Assembly (NCBI GenBank): GCA_030524475.1
Contig: JAUNGO010000012.1
Span: 1-46,369, forward strand
DNA length: 46,369 nucleotides
Direction of reading: 5' to 3'
Source: Eggerthellaceae bacterium
GTDB lineage: Bacteria > Actinomycetota > Coriobacteriia > Coriobacteriales > Eggerthellaceae
The notes under the pieces were generated by a model that was not told the DNA's origin, searched no databases, and saw only the letters and a program-made list of their open reading frames with translations. This document shows, in pieces, positions 16,889 through 25,087 of this stretch (positions within the stretch are counted from its first letter, which is position 1; every line of letters begins with the position of its first letter). Both the position numbers and the translations under genes were made by a program.

Positions 16889-17992
16889 ATGCAAGACACC
16901 GTGTTCTCGCCGTCATTCGGCAACCGCCCGAGCCAACTCGTCGGGCGTGACAGCATCGTTGCCGCCTTCATCAACGGCCTCGCAAGCGCACCCGGCAACA
17001 AAGAGCGCGCCACGCTTTTGCTCGGCCAGCGCGGGAGCGGCAAAACCGTCCTTCTGTGGGAGATAGCCGACCAGGCACGGCGGCGAGGCTTCGTCGTGGC
17101 AAGCCCCACCATCGTTGCCGAAGGAATGCTCGGGCGCATCGTCGAGAAAATTCAAGACGACGGGGAACGCTTCGCGAAGGAAAACTCGCTGCACCTTTCC
17201 GGCGGGTCGCTCGGCGTCTTGGGCTTTTCCGTCGGGCTTCAATTCACGCGCGAGATCCAGGAATCGAAAAGTTTCCAATACAAGCTCACCCAGCTGTGCC
17301 GCGCGCTGAACAAACAGGGGAAGGGCGTGCTCATTCTGGTCGACGAGCTTCAGGCGAATTCGCCCGACGTGAGGCAGCTCGTCACGGCATACCAGGAGCT
17401 CGTCGGCGAGCGCGCCAACATCGCGCTGGTGATGGCGGGCCTGCCCAGCGCCGTTGCCGCCACGCTCAACGACCGCGTTCTCACCTTCCTCAACCGAGCC
17501 CGCAAGGTAGAACTCGGGCCGCTTTCCACCAGCGACGTCGACGCTTACTTCGACACAGCTTTTAAGCAGCTCGACATCTCCATCAGTCCCGATCTGCGCC
17601 GCGAGGCGGCGCGCGCCACGCAGGGGTCGCCCTACCTGCTACAACTGATAGGCCACAACATCGTTGCGTTCTCTTCGCGGGGAGAAGCAGACGCGAGCAC
17701 GCTTGGGAACGCCGTTGCAGCGGCGCGGGAGGACTTCGAGAACGACGTTTGCGAAACGACGCTGGCCGCGCTTTCCGAGAAAGACGGCGCGTTTTTGGCC
17801 GCCATGTCCGTCGACGAAGGACCCAGCAAGATGGCCGACATAGCCGAGAGAATGCAGGTGGGCGCCGACTACGCGCAGAAATATCGCAAGCGGCTCCTCG
17901 ACGCGGGCGTCATTAAGAAGGCGGCGCGCGGCTATGTGGCGTTCGCCGTTCCTCACCTGGGAGATTATTTGCGCAGAAAAAGTGGCGAATAG
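16889..17992 (+). CDS. AAA+ ATPase, Orc/Cdc6-like, with C-terminal winged helix
   Basis: A 367-residue ATPase starting with ATG at 16889, GGAG 8 nt upstream. Walker A is GQRGSGKT (about 46-53) and Walker B is LILVDELQ (about 149). It lacks the PD-(D/E)XK-like tail of the DUF4143 proteins. Instead, residues about 300-365 look like a winged helix (ADIAERMQVGADYAQKYRKRLLDAGVI). This resembles AAA_16/ORC-type ATPases found next to mobile or defence modules. It is divergent from the AlbA_2 regulator and shares its 45-bp repeat region. An A/G-rich run of GGAAA repeats (16820-16857) precedes it. Function unknown. Confidence 0.8.
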   Translation: MQDTVFSPSFGNRPSQLVGRDSIVAAFINGLASAPGNKERATLLLGQRGSGKTVLLWEIADQARRRGFVVASPTIVAEGMLGRIVEKIQDDGERFAKENSLHLSGGSLGVLGFSVGLQFTREIQESKSFQYKLTQLCRALNKQGKGVLILVDELQANSPDVRQLVTAYQELVGERANIALVMAGLPSAVAATLNDRVLTFLNRARKVELGPLSTSDVDAYFDTAFKQLDISISPDLRREAARATQGSPYLLQLIGHNIVAFSSRGEADASTLGNAVAAAREDFENDVCETTLAALSEKDGAFLAAMSVDEGPSKMADIAERMQVGADYAQKYRKRLLDAGVIKKAARGYVAFAVPHLGDYLRRKSGE

Positions 17993-18075
17993 GGCGCGAT
18001 TTTCGTAGTGGTCGGCGCGCGCGGCAAAAGTGAAATCGGCAAAGCGGCGTCGCCCCGCGCAAACCATCGTGCGAG

Positions 18076-18091
18076 TGTTTCACGTGAAACA
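18076..18091. promoter_or_regulatory. parS: parS site, exact
   Basis: Exact TGTTTCACGTGAAACA, 84 bp past the stop of the ATPase gene, in the gene-free gap 17993-18400. Confidence 0.9.
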
Positions 18092-18158
18092 TTGCTTCCC
18101 AGTCCAGCGCTACCCAACCAAGTGCACGACGCACAGCGTCAAATGCCCCGGATGCCAT

Positions 18159-18221
18159 AATCCTCTATTTTCCCTGCAAAAAATCCTCTGTTTTACCTAT
18201 TGAAAATCCTCTGTTTTACCT
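18159..18221. repeat. Orphan direct repeats with a 23-bp period
   Basis: AATCCTCTRTTTTMCCT occurs at 18159, 18182 and 18205, exactly 23 bp apart. The look is that of the repeats before the ATPase genes, but no gene start follows in either direction before the terminator of surface gene 4. Probably the leftover operator of a lost module. Confidence 0.6.
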
Positions 18222-18292
18222 AAGTGGGGTGTTGCAGCAGAATCTTGGCGGGATCGGCGGATGATCGCTGCAGGGGTCGAAGGACTATAAAG

Positions 18293-18326
18293 AAGGCCCG
18301 CCGCTCGGGAGTGAGCGACGGGCCTT
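18293..18326 (-). terminator. Terminator of surface gene 4
   Basis: A strong hairpin with arms AAGGCCCG and CGGGCCTT plus inner pairing CGCTC/GAGCG. On the minus strand it is followed by CTTTATAG. The same hairpin type follows surface gene 5 but not genes 1, 2, 3 and 6. Confidence 0.7.
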
Positions 18327-18400
18327 TGGTTTCGGTTGCCTATTTCTGTTGCCCGATAGGCTATGAGGTCGTCGTTGCCTTCGCTGAGCCAGTGGCGAGC

Positions 18401-21400
18401 CTAGCGACGAGCGCGACGCTTGCAGAAGGCGGCGAACCCGCAGACGATCGCAGCCGCTGCCGCCACGCCAGCCGCCGCGAGGGCGGTCGCGGGAACAGCG
18501 TCGCCCGTCTTGGCGAGCGCCGCAGGCTTGGCGGCGGCGGTGTCGGCGGTGGTGTTAGTGGTGCCACCGTTTCCCTGGCCCGGATCGGGCGTGGGCTGCG
18601 GGTCGGCGGGCTTCGCGGGATCGCTCGCCTCGAAGGCCTTCACGGCAGCCTCGAGGTCGGCCACGGCCTTCTGCACGTCATCGGGCGTCTTCGCGGACTC
18701 AAGCGCGGCCTTCGCGGTGTCGATGGCCTTCTGCAGGTCGGCCTTGGCGGCGTCGGTCTTGTCCGCACCCGCCTTGAGAGCGTCGTTGGCGGCAGCGATC
18801 GCCTTGTCCAGTGCCGAGGTGTCGAGCGCCCAACGAGCGGTGAGCTCAAGATCGTCGGTTACAGGTTTGGAGAAGTCCCACGCCTCTTCGCCGTTGTACC
18901 AGCCCTGGAACACATAACCCTTACGTACAGGATCGGCGGGCTTAGTCGCAGTCGTGCCACTTTCAACTCGCTGGGAATCGGGCGCTTCCATGCCCTCGAC
19001 GATAAACGTCACCAAGGGCTTGACAATCGTCACACCCGTTTCAGCACCACCGTTGGCTTCAACAGCAGCCTTCTTGTCGGTGTAGTACACTTTCTCGTCG
19101 TTGACTATAACCACGTACGCGCCACCCGCATCGAGCGCCTCGTCCTCCGTCATTACTGAGAACGTGCCGTTAGCGTTAGCAAGGGCAACAATGTCCTTAG
19201 CGCTTTCGTCGAAGTACTTGGTCACGCTGTTGTCGCTGTACGTGCCACCAGAGGACTTGATCGCGCCTTCGGGGTTTACCGTACCCTCGGTGTGGTAGTT
19301 CAACGCAGACGTACCCTCGCCCTTGGACTTAACCGTGCCGGATTTCACGATAACCGTGGGAGCATAGCCGTACGTGTCCTCGACGTAGATGCCGTCGCCG
19401 GTGTTGGTGCTACCACTCTGCGTGGCGCCAGGGTTGGCCGCCTCGCCGGTGGACGTGATGACGGTCTTGCCAGGCTCGGACTCGGAAATGGTCACCGTGC
19501 CGCCCTTGACCTGCACCGCGTTCTGCGCAGTGATCGTGGTGTCGGTGATGTTGAGCACGCCGTCCTTCACGGGGAAGTAAACGCCGACGATCTCAGCCGA
19601 ACTTCCTTCTTTTACGTTGGCGCTGATATCACAGTTGTTGAGATTGACTTCAACACCCGTCAATATGCCGTTAACCGTGAAGGCAGTAAGCCAGCCTTTG
19701 TCGGCCAACTGATAAGTTCCGTCAACCGTTAAGCCCTCAAGCGTAAGCTTAGCGTTGTTCTTGCCCTTCTCGGATATGCCCAAGACGGTACAAGCTGCAC
19801 TACCCTTTCCCTCTGCGGTAGAAGCGCTAAGGGTGCCGTTTTTGATAGTCAAATCGTTACCATTGAAATAAAGAGCGTTGGGATTTGAGCCAGAAACCGT
19901 TCCCGACAACGTTTTTCCGTTCAGATCAAGAACCACTTTGCCGGGAGCAACTATCTCCCTGTCCTTGCTAGCAATGGAGCTATCAGCAAGAAGCGTAACC
20001 GTGCCACCCGCTTCGGGCTGCGCATTGATTGCCGCAACTGCGGAGTAATAGAGATACGTCTTGCCGCCAATCTCTGTCTTTACCGTAGCATTCGTGCGAG
20101 CTGCATAGTTGGTATCGTTGGCTTCATTCCATTTCAGACGAGCCACCGGCGTAGCAAGGACAGCCAGTACGTTGGAGTCGCTGGAGCTAACCGTGCTTGC
20201 TATATCAAGCGTGTAAACATTCCCAGATTCGTAAACACTCGTATCGTAAGCGTAGATACCGCGCTCTTTGCCAACGATGCTGCCCGCTCCTTCTATCTTG
20301 ACCGTATCGCCGACTTGGATCGAATCGTGATCAGGATAAATCTTCAATCCTTCGCTAGCACTCGAGGCGGTAATACTACATCCATTGAGGTCGATGGTTG
20401 CATCAGCGACGGAGAGGACGTAGCTCGTCTCAGCTTTGTTGATAACATTCTGTTGAAGCGTGAGTGTGTCTCCACGCTTTACTGCAGCAAGAGCTTTCTC
20501 AAAGGTGTAATACTTGTTCTCGACACCAGAATTCGTGATGATGGCAACCGGCTTAGCGTCCTTGATTTCAAGGACTGAATAGTAATCGGAGTCTTCCTGC
20601 TTCTGGCACACCCATCCGTTATCGGAAATATATTCTCCGAAATCGTTGCCGTATTTTCCACTGAAGAAACTGTTGGCGTCGCTAAACGATTTGACTTCAT
20701 TTTGATTAGTTGGACGGACAGCACCAATAGTAACATTGCTGCAAATATCGACAACAGCATAAGCGTTAAGTTCGATGGACGGCAGCGAAAGAGGCAAGGC
20801 GCCAGAAACATTCGACCCGACAACAACAGCTTTTACAGGGGTGCTTGTCGGAACCGAATATATTGCAATAGCCGAGCCGTTCCCAAAATTACCACCAGTG
20901 ATGCTCACCGTTGCAGGATTCTTTCCAAGGTAAATAGCTCGTTTACCATCTTTTGCAACAAGCGAACCGCCGCTTATATTCAATTTCGCGTTTTTGTTGC
21001 CCACATAAACTAGAGCGCACTTCGGATCATTGGCTGTGTTTTCAATGGTTCCCCCCGTGATCGAAGCGTCACAATTGGAAATATGAAGCACTCCGCTAGC
21101 CTCCGTGCCAGCACCAGAAGTTATCAACTTGCCGCCACTCATAATAAATTTGCAAGAATAGGAGCTCGTACTGATTACTTTACCGCAGCTGCTCTCCAAG
21201 GTCCCGCTTTCAAGCGTCAACGTATTGGCTTTATTTATTGCAATGAGCGGCTGAGCGGACTTTGTGGTCAGCTTTCCAGATCCCACACTGTCGTTCAACG
21301 CCGTGCTATCTTTGATGGTCAGAGAGAGGCTGCTGTCGCTAATTTTTAGCCCGAAGCCGAGTCCGTTCTCATCTCCAGCTTTCTTGAGAATCAGAGTGCA

Positions 21401-21952
21401 TCCGTTCAAATCAAGCGTCAAGCTCTTCGTCAGTGTTAAAGCATCGGATTTAATTTCACTGGACTCTGCCACCCAATCGGTGTTCGTCAACAGCTTGATG
21501 GTCGCGCCGTCGGCTGCAGCCGCATAGGCAGCCGCGAAGGTCGGATACGATTGAGGAGTGGCACTCCCCTCAGCGGTTACCTCGGCAACCATAGCCGCTG
21601 TTGGCTCGTTGCTCTGTGCCGTGGGCACGTCGCCAGCGGTGGGGTCTTCCTCGTTGCCGCTTTGCGGGGTGTTGCCGAGGTCGCCTTCGCCACCTTCGCC
21701 GCCTTCGTCATTCCCTGTTTTGTTGACGTCGTCGGAGCCGTTGTCGCCGTCTCCGTCAACATCACCAGAGCCGTTTCCGTTTCCAGTTTCGCTATCCGCG
21801 CCGTTGACGCTGGGTGTCTTCTGCTGGCTAACGTCTTGCCCCGCGCCAACAGGGTCGTCTGCCCAGGCGATGCTGGGTACGCTGAGAGTCGTCGCCAGCA
21901 CGGCGGCCATAAACACGGCCAGCAAGCGAGCGAGGGTAGAGGTGCGTTCCAT
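18401..21952 (-). CDS. Surface protein 4: beta-helix protein with InlB-like repeat, helical stalk and LAKTG anchor
   Basis: The largest surface protein, 1183 residues, start ATG at 21952 with GGAG 8 nt upstream. Its signal peptide (1-31, MERTSTLARLL to SIAWA) differs from the MENTRG type. A Gly/Asp/Asn-rich segment (about 35-100) precedes beta-helix-like repeats (about 130-950). An InlB B-repeat/Flg_new unit follows (KPADPVRKGYVFQGWYN, LTARW). Then comes a helical stalk of about 70 residues (DKAIAAANDALKAG, KADLQKAIDTAKAALESA), FIVAR-like. LAKTG is at about 1146 with tail CKRRARR. It has no CxxC repeats. It is the most divergent member yet has the same promoter type, with 11 G. Confidence 0.85.
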   Translation of the reverse strand: MERTSTLARLLAVFMAAVLATTLSVPSIAWADDPVGAGQDVSQQKTPSVNGADSETGNGNGSGDVDGDGDNGSDDVNKTGNDEGGEGGEGDLGNTPQSGNEEDPTAGDVPTAQSNEPTAAMVAEVTAEGSATPQSYPTFAAAYAAAADGATIKLLTNTDWVAESSEIKSDALTLTKSLTLDLNGCTLILKKAGDENGLGFGLKISDSSLSLTIKDSTALNDSVGSGKLTTKSAQPLIAINKANTLTLESGTLESSCGKVISTSSYSCKFIMSGGKLITSGAGTEASGVLHISNCDASITGGTIENTANDPKCALVYVGNKNAKLNISGGSLVAKDGKRAIYLGKNPATVSITGGNFGNGSAIAIYSVPTSTPVKAVVVGSNVSGALPLSLPSIELNAYAVVDICSNVTIGAVRPTNQNEVKSFSDANSFFSGKYGNDFGEYISDNGWVCQKQEDSDYYSVLEIKDAKPVAIITNSGVENKYYTFEKALAAVKRGDTLTLQQNVINKAETSYVLSVADATIDLNGCSITASSASEGLKIYPDHDSIQVGDTVKIEGAGSIVGKERGIYAYDTSVYESGNVYTLDIASTVSSSDSNVLAVLATPVARLKWNEANDTNYAARTNATVKTEIGGKTYLYYSAVAAINAQPEAGGTVTLLADSSIASKDREIVAPGKVVLDLNGKTLSGTVSGSNPNALYFNGNDLTIKNGTLSASTAEGKGSAACTVLGISEKGKNNAKLTLEGLTVDGTYQLADKGWLTAFTVNGILTGVEVNLNNCDISANVKEGSSAEIVGVYFPVKDGVLNITDTTITAQNAVQVKGGTVTISESEPGKTVITSTGEAANPGATQSGSTNTGDGIYVEDTYGYAPTVIVKSGTVKSKGEGTSALNYHTEGTVNPEGAIKSSGGTYSDNSVTKYFDESAKDIVALANANGTFSVMTEDEALDAGGAYVVIVNDEKVYYTDKKAAVEANGGAETGVTIVKPLVTFIVEGMEAPDSQRVESGTTATKPADPVRKGYVFQGWYNGEEAWDFSKPVTDDLELTARWALDTSALDKAIAAANDALKAGADKTDAAKADLQKAIDTAKAALESAKTPDDVQKAVADLEAAVKAFEASDPAKPADPQPTPDPGQGNGGTTNTTADTAAAKPAALAKTGDAVPATALAAAGVAAAAAIVCGFAAFCKRRARR

Positions 21953-22078
21953 CTGCGTTTCTCCTTAGCATGGCTGCGCGAGGCAGCTTAGGTGTCATGC
22001 CGCATACGCACCGCCCCGCAGCGCCTTCCCCGCCAAAAAGAGAAAGAGGCACCGCGCGCGAACGCGCATACAAAGCGC

Positions 22079-22110
22079 AGAATACCCCCCCCCCCGCACC
22101 TGATTTTCAA
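22079..22110 (-). promoter_or_regulatory. Poly-G spacer promoter of surface gene 4
   Basis: The -35 TTGAAA (22105-22110) and the -10 TATTCT (22079-22084) are separated by nine bases plus eleven G (22085-22095), a 20-nt spacer. The coding start is 127 nt further on. Confidence 0.65.
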
Positions 22111-22138
22111 GAGCTGTGGGCGAAAACAACCCACCTAG

Positions 22139-22164
22139 TTGCTAAAACGACGCGATTTCCGTAA
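22139..22164. promoter_or_regulatory. Conserved box upstream of the surface gene 4 promoter
   Basis: TTGCTAAAA, CGACGCGA, TTTCCGTAA: the same box as at gene 1, exactly 28 nt upstream of the -35. It lies between the -35 and the stop of the ATPase at 22208. Confidence 0.6.
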
Positions 22165-22207
22165 CGAACGGCAAACTGCTCGCGAGACAATCCCCCAGCG
22201 CAACGCT

Positions 22208-23506
22208 TTACGGCTCCAGCGCGTTCAGCGGGAAAACGTACACGTCGTTTTGCTTGTCGTAACGGGCAAACGGCGAATTGGCCGTGAGTACCGCCATGAA
22301 TTCAGGCGAGGGATTGCGCGCGACCTGGTTCGACGCCACTTTCTTCCGCAGCCTATTGAGATTGGCAACGCCGCTTGGCACCCCGTTTTCCCCAAGCTTG
22401 ATCTCTATGCCCGCCCATCTTCCGTCGTCAAGTTCGATAATCACATCGACCTCAAGCCCATCGGCGTCGGAGTAATATCTCAGGGGAAACCTGCCCGCGC
22501 CTGGCAATGCCCGCGCGTAAACCAGCAGATCGTGAACGCAAAGAGACTCAAACAGAAAGCCGAACGTCTGCCCGTCGCCCAACAAACGCTGGGAGCTCGT
22601 CCCCAAAAGTGAGGCAGCAAGCGACGGATCAGCGAAATACCTCTTCGGCTTCGTGCGCAGACGGGACTTAGACCGTACGGGGGCTTCCCAACCAGGCAGC
22701 TCGTCGATAACGTACAGATCTTTAAGAATCTCCAAGTAAAACGACACCGTCGAAACCGCCATCGCGCCCGATTCACCTTCCGAAGCGTCATCCGCAATTG
22801 TTTTGAGCTTGGCGGCGCTCGCAACGTTGCGGGCGAGGGACTGTGCCACCCTGCGCGCCGTCCCCGACACGCCTCCTTTCTTCGGAACGCTCACCTCAAA
22901 TAGCGCATCGAGGTATTGGCGAACCGTCTCAACGGAGTCAACTCCATCCTGACAAGCAAGACCCGGCCACCCGCCCGAGCATACAGCCTCAGCGTAAAAC
23001 GGAAGGCCCTTCTCGACCTGAAGGCTCGACTTGAAATCGCCTTCGAAAAGCCTTCGCAACGAAACCCCACCGCTTGCCTTGCCCATCTCCCAAAGCGTCA
23101 TCGTTGACATATCGACGCGGCCTATACGACCCGCGCCGCTGTGACTTACGGCTTCTTTCCTTGGAGTTGATGAGCCCGTGAGAATGTAGAGCCCCTTCCT
23201 TCCGCCCGAAACATCTATGGCGTGGCGCGCACAGTCCCAAATCGCCGGCGCCTCTTGCCACTCGTCCACAACGTGCGGAGCCTCGCCCTCAAGCGCCAAG
23301 GCGGGATCCGACTCAATGAGCCCTTTCACGGAAGGAAGATCCACATAAACGACGCTTTCCCCGAACGCCAAAGCACTCCACGACTTCCCGCACCACTTAG
23401 GACCCTTGATTTCGACGCCGCCGAACGTTCTCAAAAAATGTTCGATTCGGGCATCCACGATACGCGGGCGATATCCATCAGGTAATTCGCTGCCATATGA
23501 AACCAT
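22208..23506 (-). CDS. AAA+ ATPase with DUF4143 domain
   Basis: A 432-residue protein, start ATG at 23506 (GAGGGG about 11 nt upstream). Walker A is GPKWCGKS (about 35-42), an unusual form with W and C also seen in the paralogue at 44996-46282. Walker B is HVVDEWQ (about 80). TGSSTPRK follows. The C-terminal region has LEVDVIIELDDGRWAGIEIKLG, the PD-(D/E)XK-like motif. It ends just upstream of the surface gene 4 promoter. Upstream are direct repeats with a 23-24-bp period. Confidence 0.85.
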   Translation of the reverse strand: MVSYGSELPDGYRPRIVDARIEHFLRTFGGVEIKGPKWCGKSWSALAFGESVVYVDLPSVKGLIESDPALALEGEAPHVVDEWQEAPAIWDCARHAIDVSGGRKGLYILTGSSTPRKEAVSHSGAGRIGRVDMSTMTLWEMGKASGGVSLRRLFEGDFKSSLQVEKGLPFYAEAVCSGGWPGLACQDGVDSVETVRQYLDALFEVSVPKKGGVSGTARRVAQSLARNVASAAKLKTIADDASEGESGAMAVSTVSFYLEILKDLYVIDELPGWEAPVRSKSRLRTKPKRYFADPSLAASLLGTSSQRLLGDGQTFGFLFESLCVHDLLVYARALPGAGRFPLRYYSDADGLEVDVIIELDDGRWAGIEIKLGENGVPSGVANLNRLRKKVASNQVARNPSPEFMAVLTANSPFARYDKQNDVYVFPLNALEP

Positions 23507-23542
23507 GTTCCAAATACCCCTCTTTTAACTGCGCATACTGTT

Positions 23543-23595
23543 TTTTCGAGGAAATATATACTACATTTTCGAGGAATATTGTACACGATTTTCGC
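23543..23595. repeat. Direct repeats with a 23-bp period before the ATPase
   Basis: TTTTCGAGGAAATAT (23543) and TTTTCGAGGAATAT (23566) are 23 bp apart; a partial TTTTCG follows at 23590. They lie 37-90 bp upstream of the ATPase start at 23506, like the repeat operators of the other ATPase genes. Confidence 0.6.
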
Positions 23596-23641
23596 AGCGA
23601 GCGACATCGCGTCCGCAACGCGCCGCCCAACACGGAAGCCC

Positions 23642-24811
23642 CTAGTACATGAGCCCAAACGCCCACAGTGGAACGACGCTGCCGTAGCCGTACTCGATGT
23701 CGTCCTTGACCACAACACCGCGCTCGGCGCCCTTCAACTGGTCTTTCCCCTTGCTCTTTCCGCCGACCTCAAAAGTTATGCCGTCGATCTGAAAGTCAGA
23801 AATGGCCGACGAGCGCACGTCGCAGCGCACGCGCGCCTGGTTGAAGAAGAACGTTTCGCGCACCGTTCCCACGTCCTCGCGCCCGTCGCTCAGCGCGTAA
23901 AGGATGTTCGTGTTGTCGAGATAAACCTTCTCGACCTTCCCCAAAAGCCCCATTCCTTTGGCGTCTGCCCTCAGCTGAGCGATCATGCCCGCTTTCTCCA
24001 TGTAGGCGAGGTAGTCCTCCACGTTGTTCCGACTGGCCTGAATCTGGCTCGCCAAGCTCACGAAATTCGGCTTGAACGGCACAAGCGTGCTCACTACCGC
24101 CATGAGCCGCTTGAGTTTCCGCCCGGTCGCAATGGTCATGTTCGCGAACTGCGGGATGTCAACCTCAAGCGTTCTGGTTATCACCTGATTGAGCTCGATG
24201 GCGAAATCGGTGTCCGACCCAAAGGGGTAGTAGCCGCGCCGCAGATACTCGGCAAACAGCGGAAGCGGATGCTGAACGCCGGGAAGGCTTTCCTCGTGGT
24301 TGAGTATTTGCTCGAGAGTGAAAACGGGAACGTCCGCCCCGCGCTCGATCGCCAAGTATTCCCTAAAAGAGAGCCCCTGCATGAGGTATTTCGGCGCGCG
24401 GCGGCTCAAATCAGCCTCCCCGCGCTCGATGTCGAGCGCAGACGAGCCCGTAAAGTAGACATGGAGATCTGGAAACGAGTCGTAGATAAGCTTCAACTCG
24501 CGAGACCATCCCTCGTACTTGTGAACCTCGTCGACAAAAAGATACAGCCCCCCGTTCTTGTAGAACCGCTCCGCAGTGTCCACAAGCGTATGGTTTGCGA
24601 AGTAAAGGTGCTCGACGGAAACGTACAGCGTGTTCGAGAGATCGTGCTTCTCCTTGATTCGCTGCAGAAACAGGGTGGTCTTGCCCACGCCGCGCGGGCC
24701 GACGAGGCCCAGCATCCTGTTGTCCCAGTTTATCTGGTCGTAAACATAGCGGTGAAAAGAGCTTTTCACACCGTTCAGCTGCAACCGCATATACTCATAT
24801 AGCCGATCCAT
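23642..24811 (-). CDS. AAA+ ATPase of the DUF4143 type, divergent member
   Basis: A 389-residue protein. The ATG at 24811 (MDRLYEYMRLQL) has GGAG 6 nt upstream; the longer frame starting at 24862 runs into a palindromic operator. Walker A is GPRGVGKTT (about 38-46) and Walker B is YLFVDEVHK (about 89-97). TGSSALDIERG and DLSRRA follow, as in DUF4143 proteins. The C-terminal part has ISDFQIDGITFEVGGKSKGKDQ, the equivalent of the nuclease-like motif. It belongs to a different branch from the other six. Two palindromes with centres 32 bp apart precede it. Confidence 0.85.
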   Translation of the reverse strand: MDRLYEYMRLQLNGVKSSFHRYVYDQINWDNRMLGLVGPRGVGKTTLFLQRIKEKHDLSNTLYVSVEHLYFANHTLVDTAERFYKNGGLYLFVDEVHKYEGWSRELKLIYDSFPDLHVYFTGSSALDIERGEADLSRRAPKYLMQGLSFREYLAIERGADVPVFTLEQILNHEESLPGVQHPLPLFAEYLRRGYYPFGSDTDFAIELNQVITRTLEVDIPQFANMTIATGRKLKRLMAVVSTLVPFKPNFVSLASQIQASRNNVEDYLAYMEKAGMIAQLRADAKGMGLLGKVEKVYLDNTNILYALSDGREDVGTVRETFFFNQARVRCDVRSSAISDFQIDGITFEVGGKSKGKDQLKGAERGVVVKDDIEYGYGSVVPLWAFGLMY

Positions 24812-24842
24812 TGCCGTCTCCCTACTGCGTGCTTGTGCAAAA

Positions 24843-24896
24843 AATGCACTGTTATGGTGCATTATTGTATCAGAAATGCACTGTAATAGTGCATTT
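24843..24896. promoter_or_regulatory. Two palindromes 32 bp apart, probable ATPase operator
   Basis: AATGCAC/GTGCATT arms at 24843-24863 and AAATGCACT/AGTGCATTT arms at 24874-24896. The centres (24853 and 24885) are exactly 32 bp apart. They begin 32 bp upstream of the ATG at 24811. Confidence 0.75.
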
Positions 24897-24978
24897 TATG
24901 GATCGTGATGCGTTGGGCGGTGTGCAAATTGTTCGTAGCTTCCTCGTGAAACCGCGAGCGTTTGTCATTGGGAAAGCG

Positions 24979-25014
24979 AAAAGGCCCGCCGCTCGGGGGC
25001 GAGCGACGGGCCTT
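24979..25014 (-). terminator. Terminator of surface gene 5
   Basis: Arms AAGGCCCG (24981-24988) and CGGGCCTT (25007-25014) with inner CGCTC/GAGCG pairing; on the minus strand a TTTT run follows. Near-copy of the surface gene 4 terminator. Confidence 0.75.
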
Positions 25015-25087
25015 GGTTTCGGTTGCCTATTTGGTTGCCCCGATAGGCTACGGGGCTTTCGTTGCCTTCATTGGGTTGGCGGCGAGT

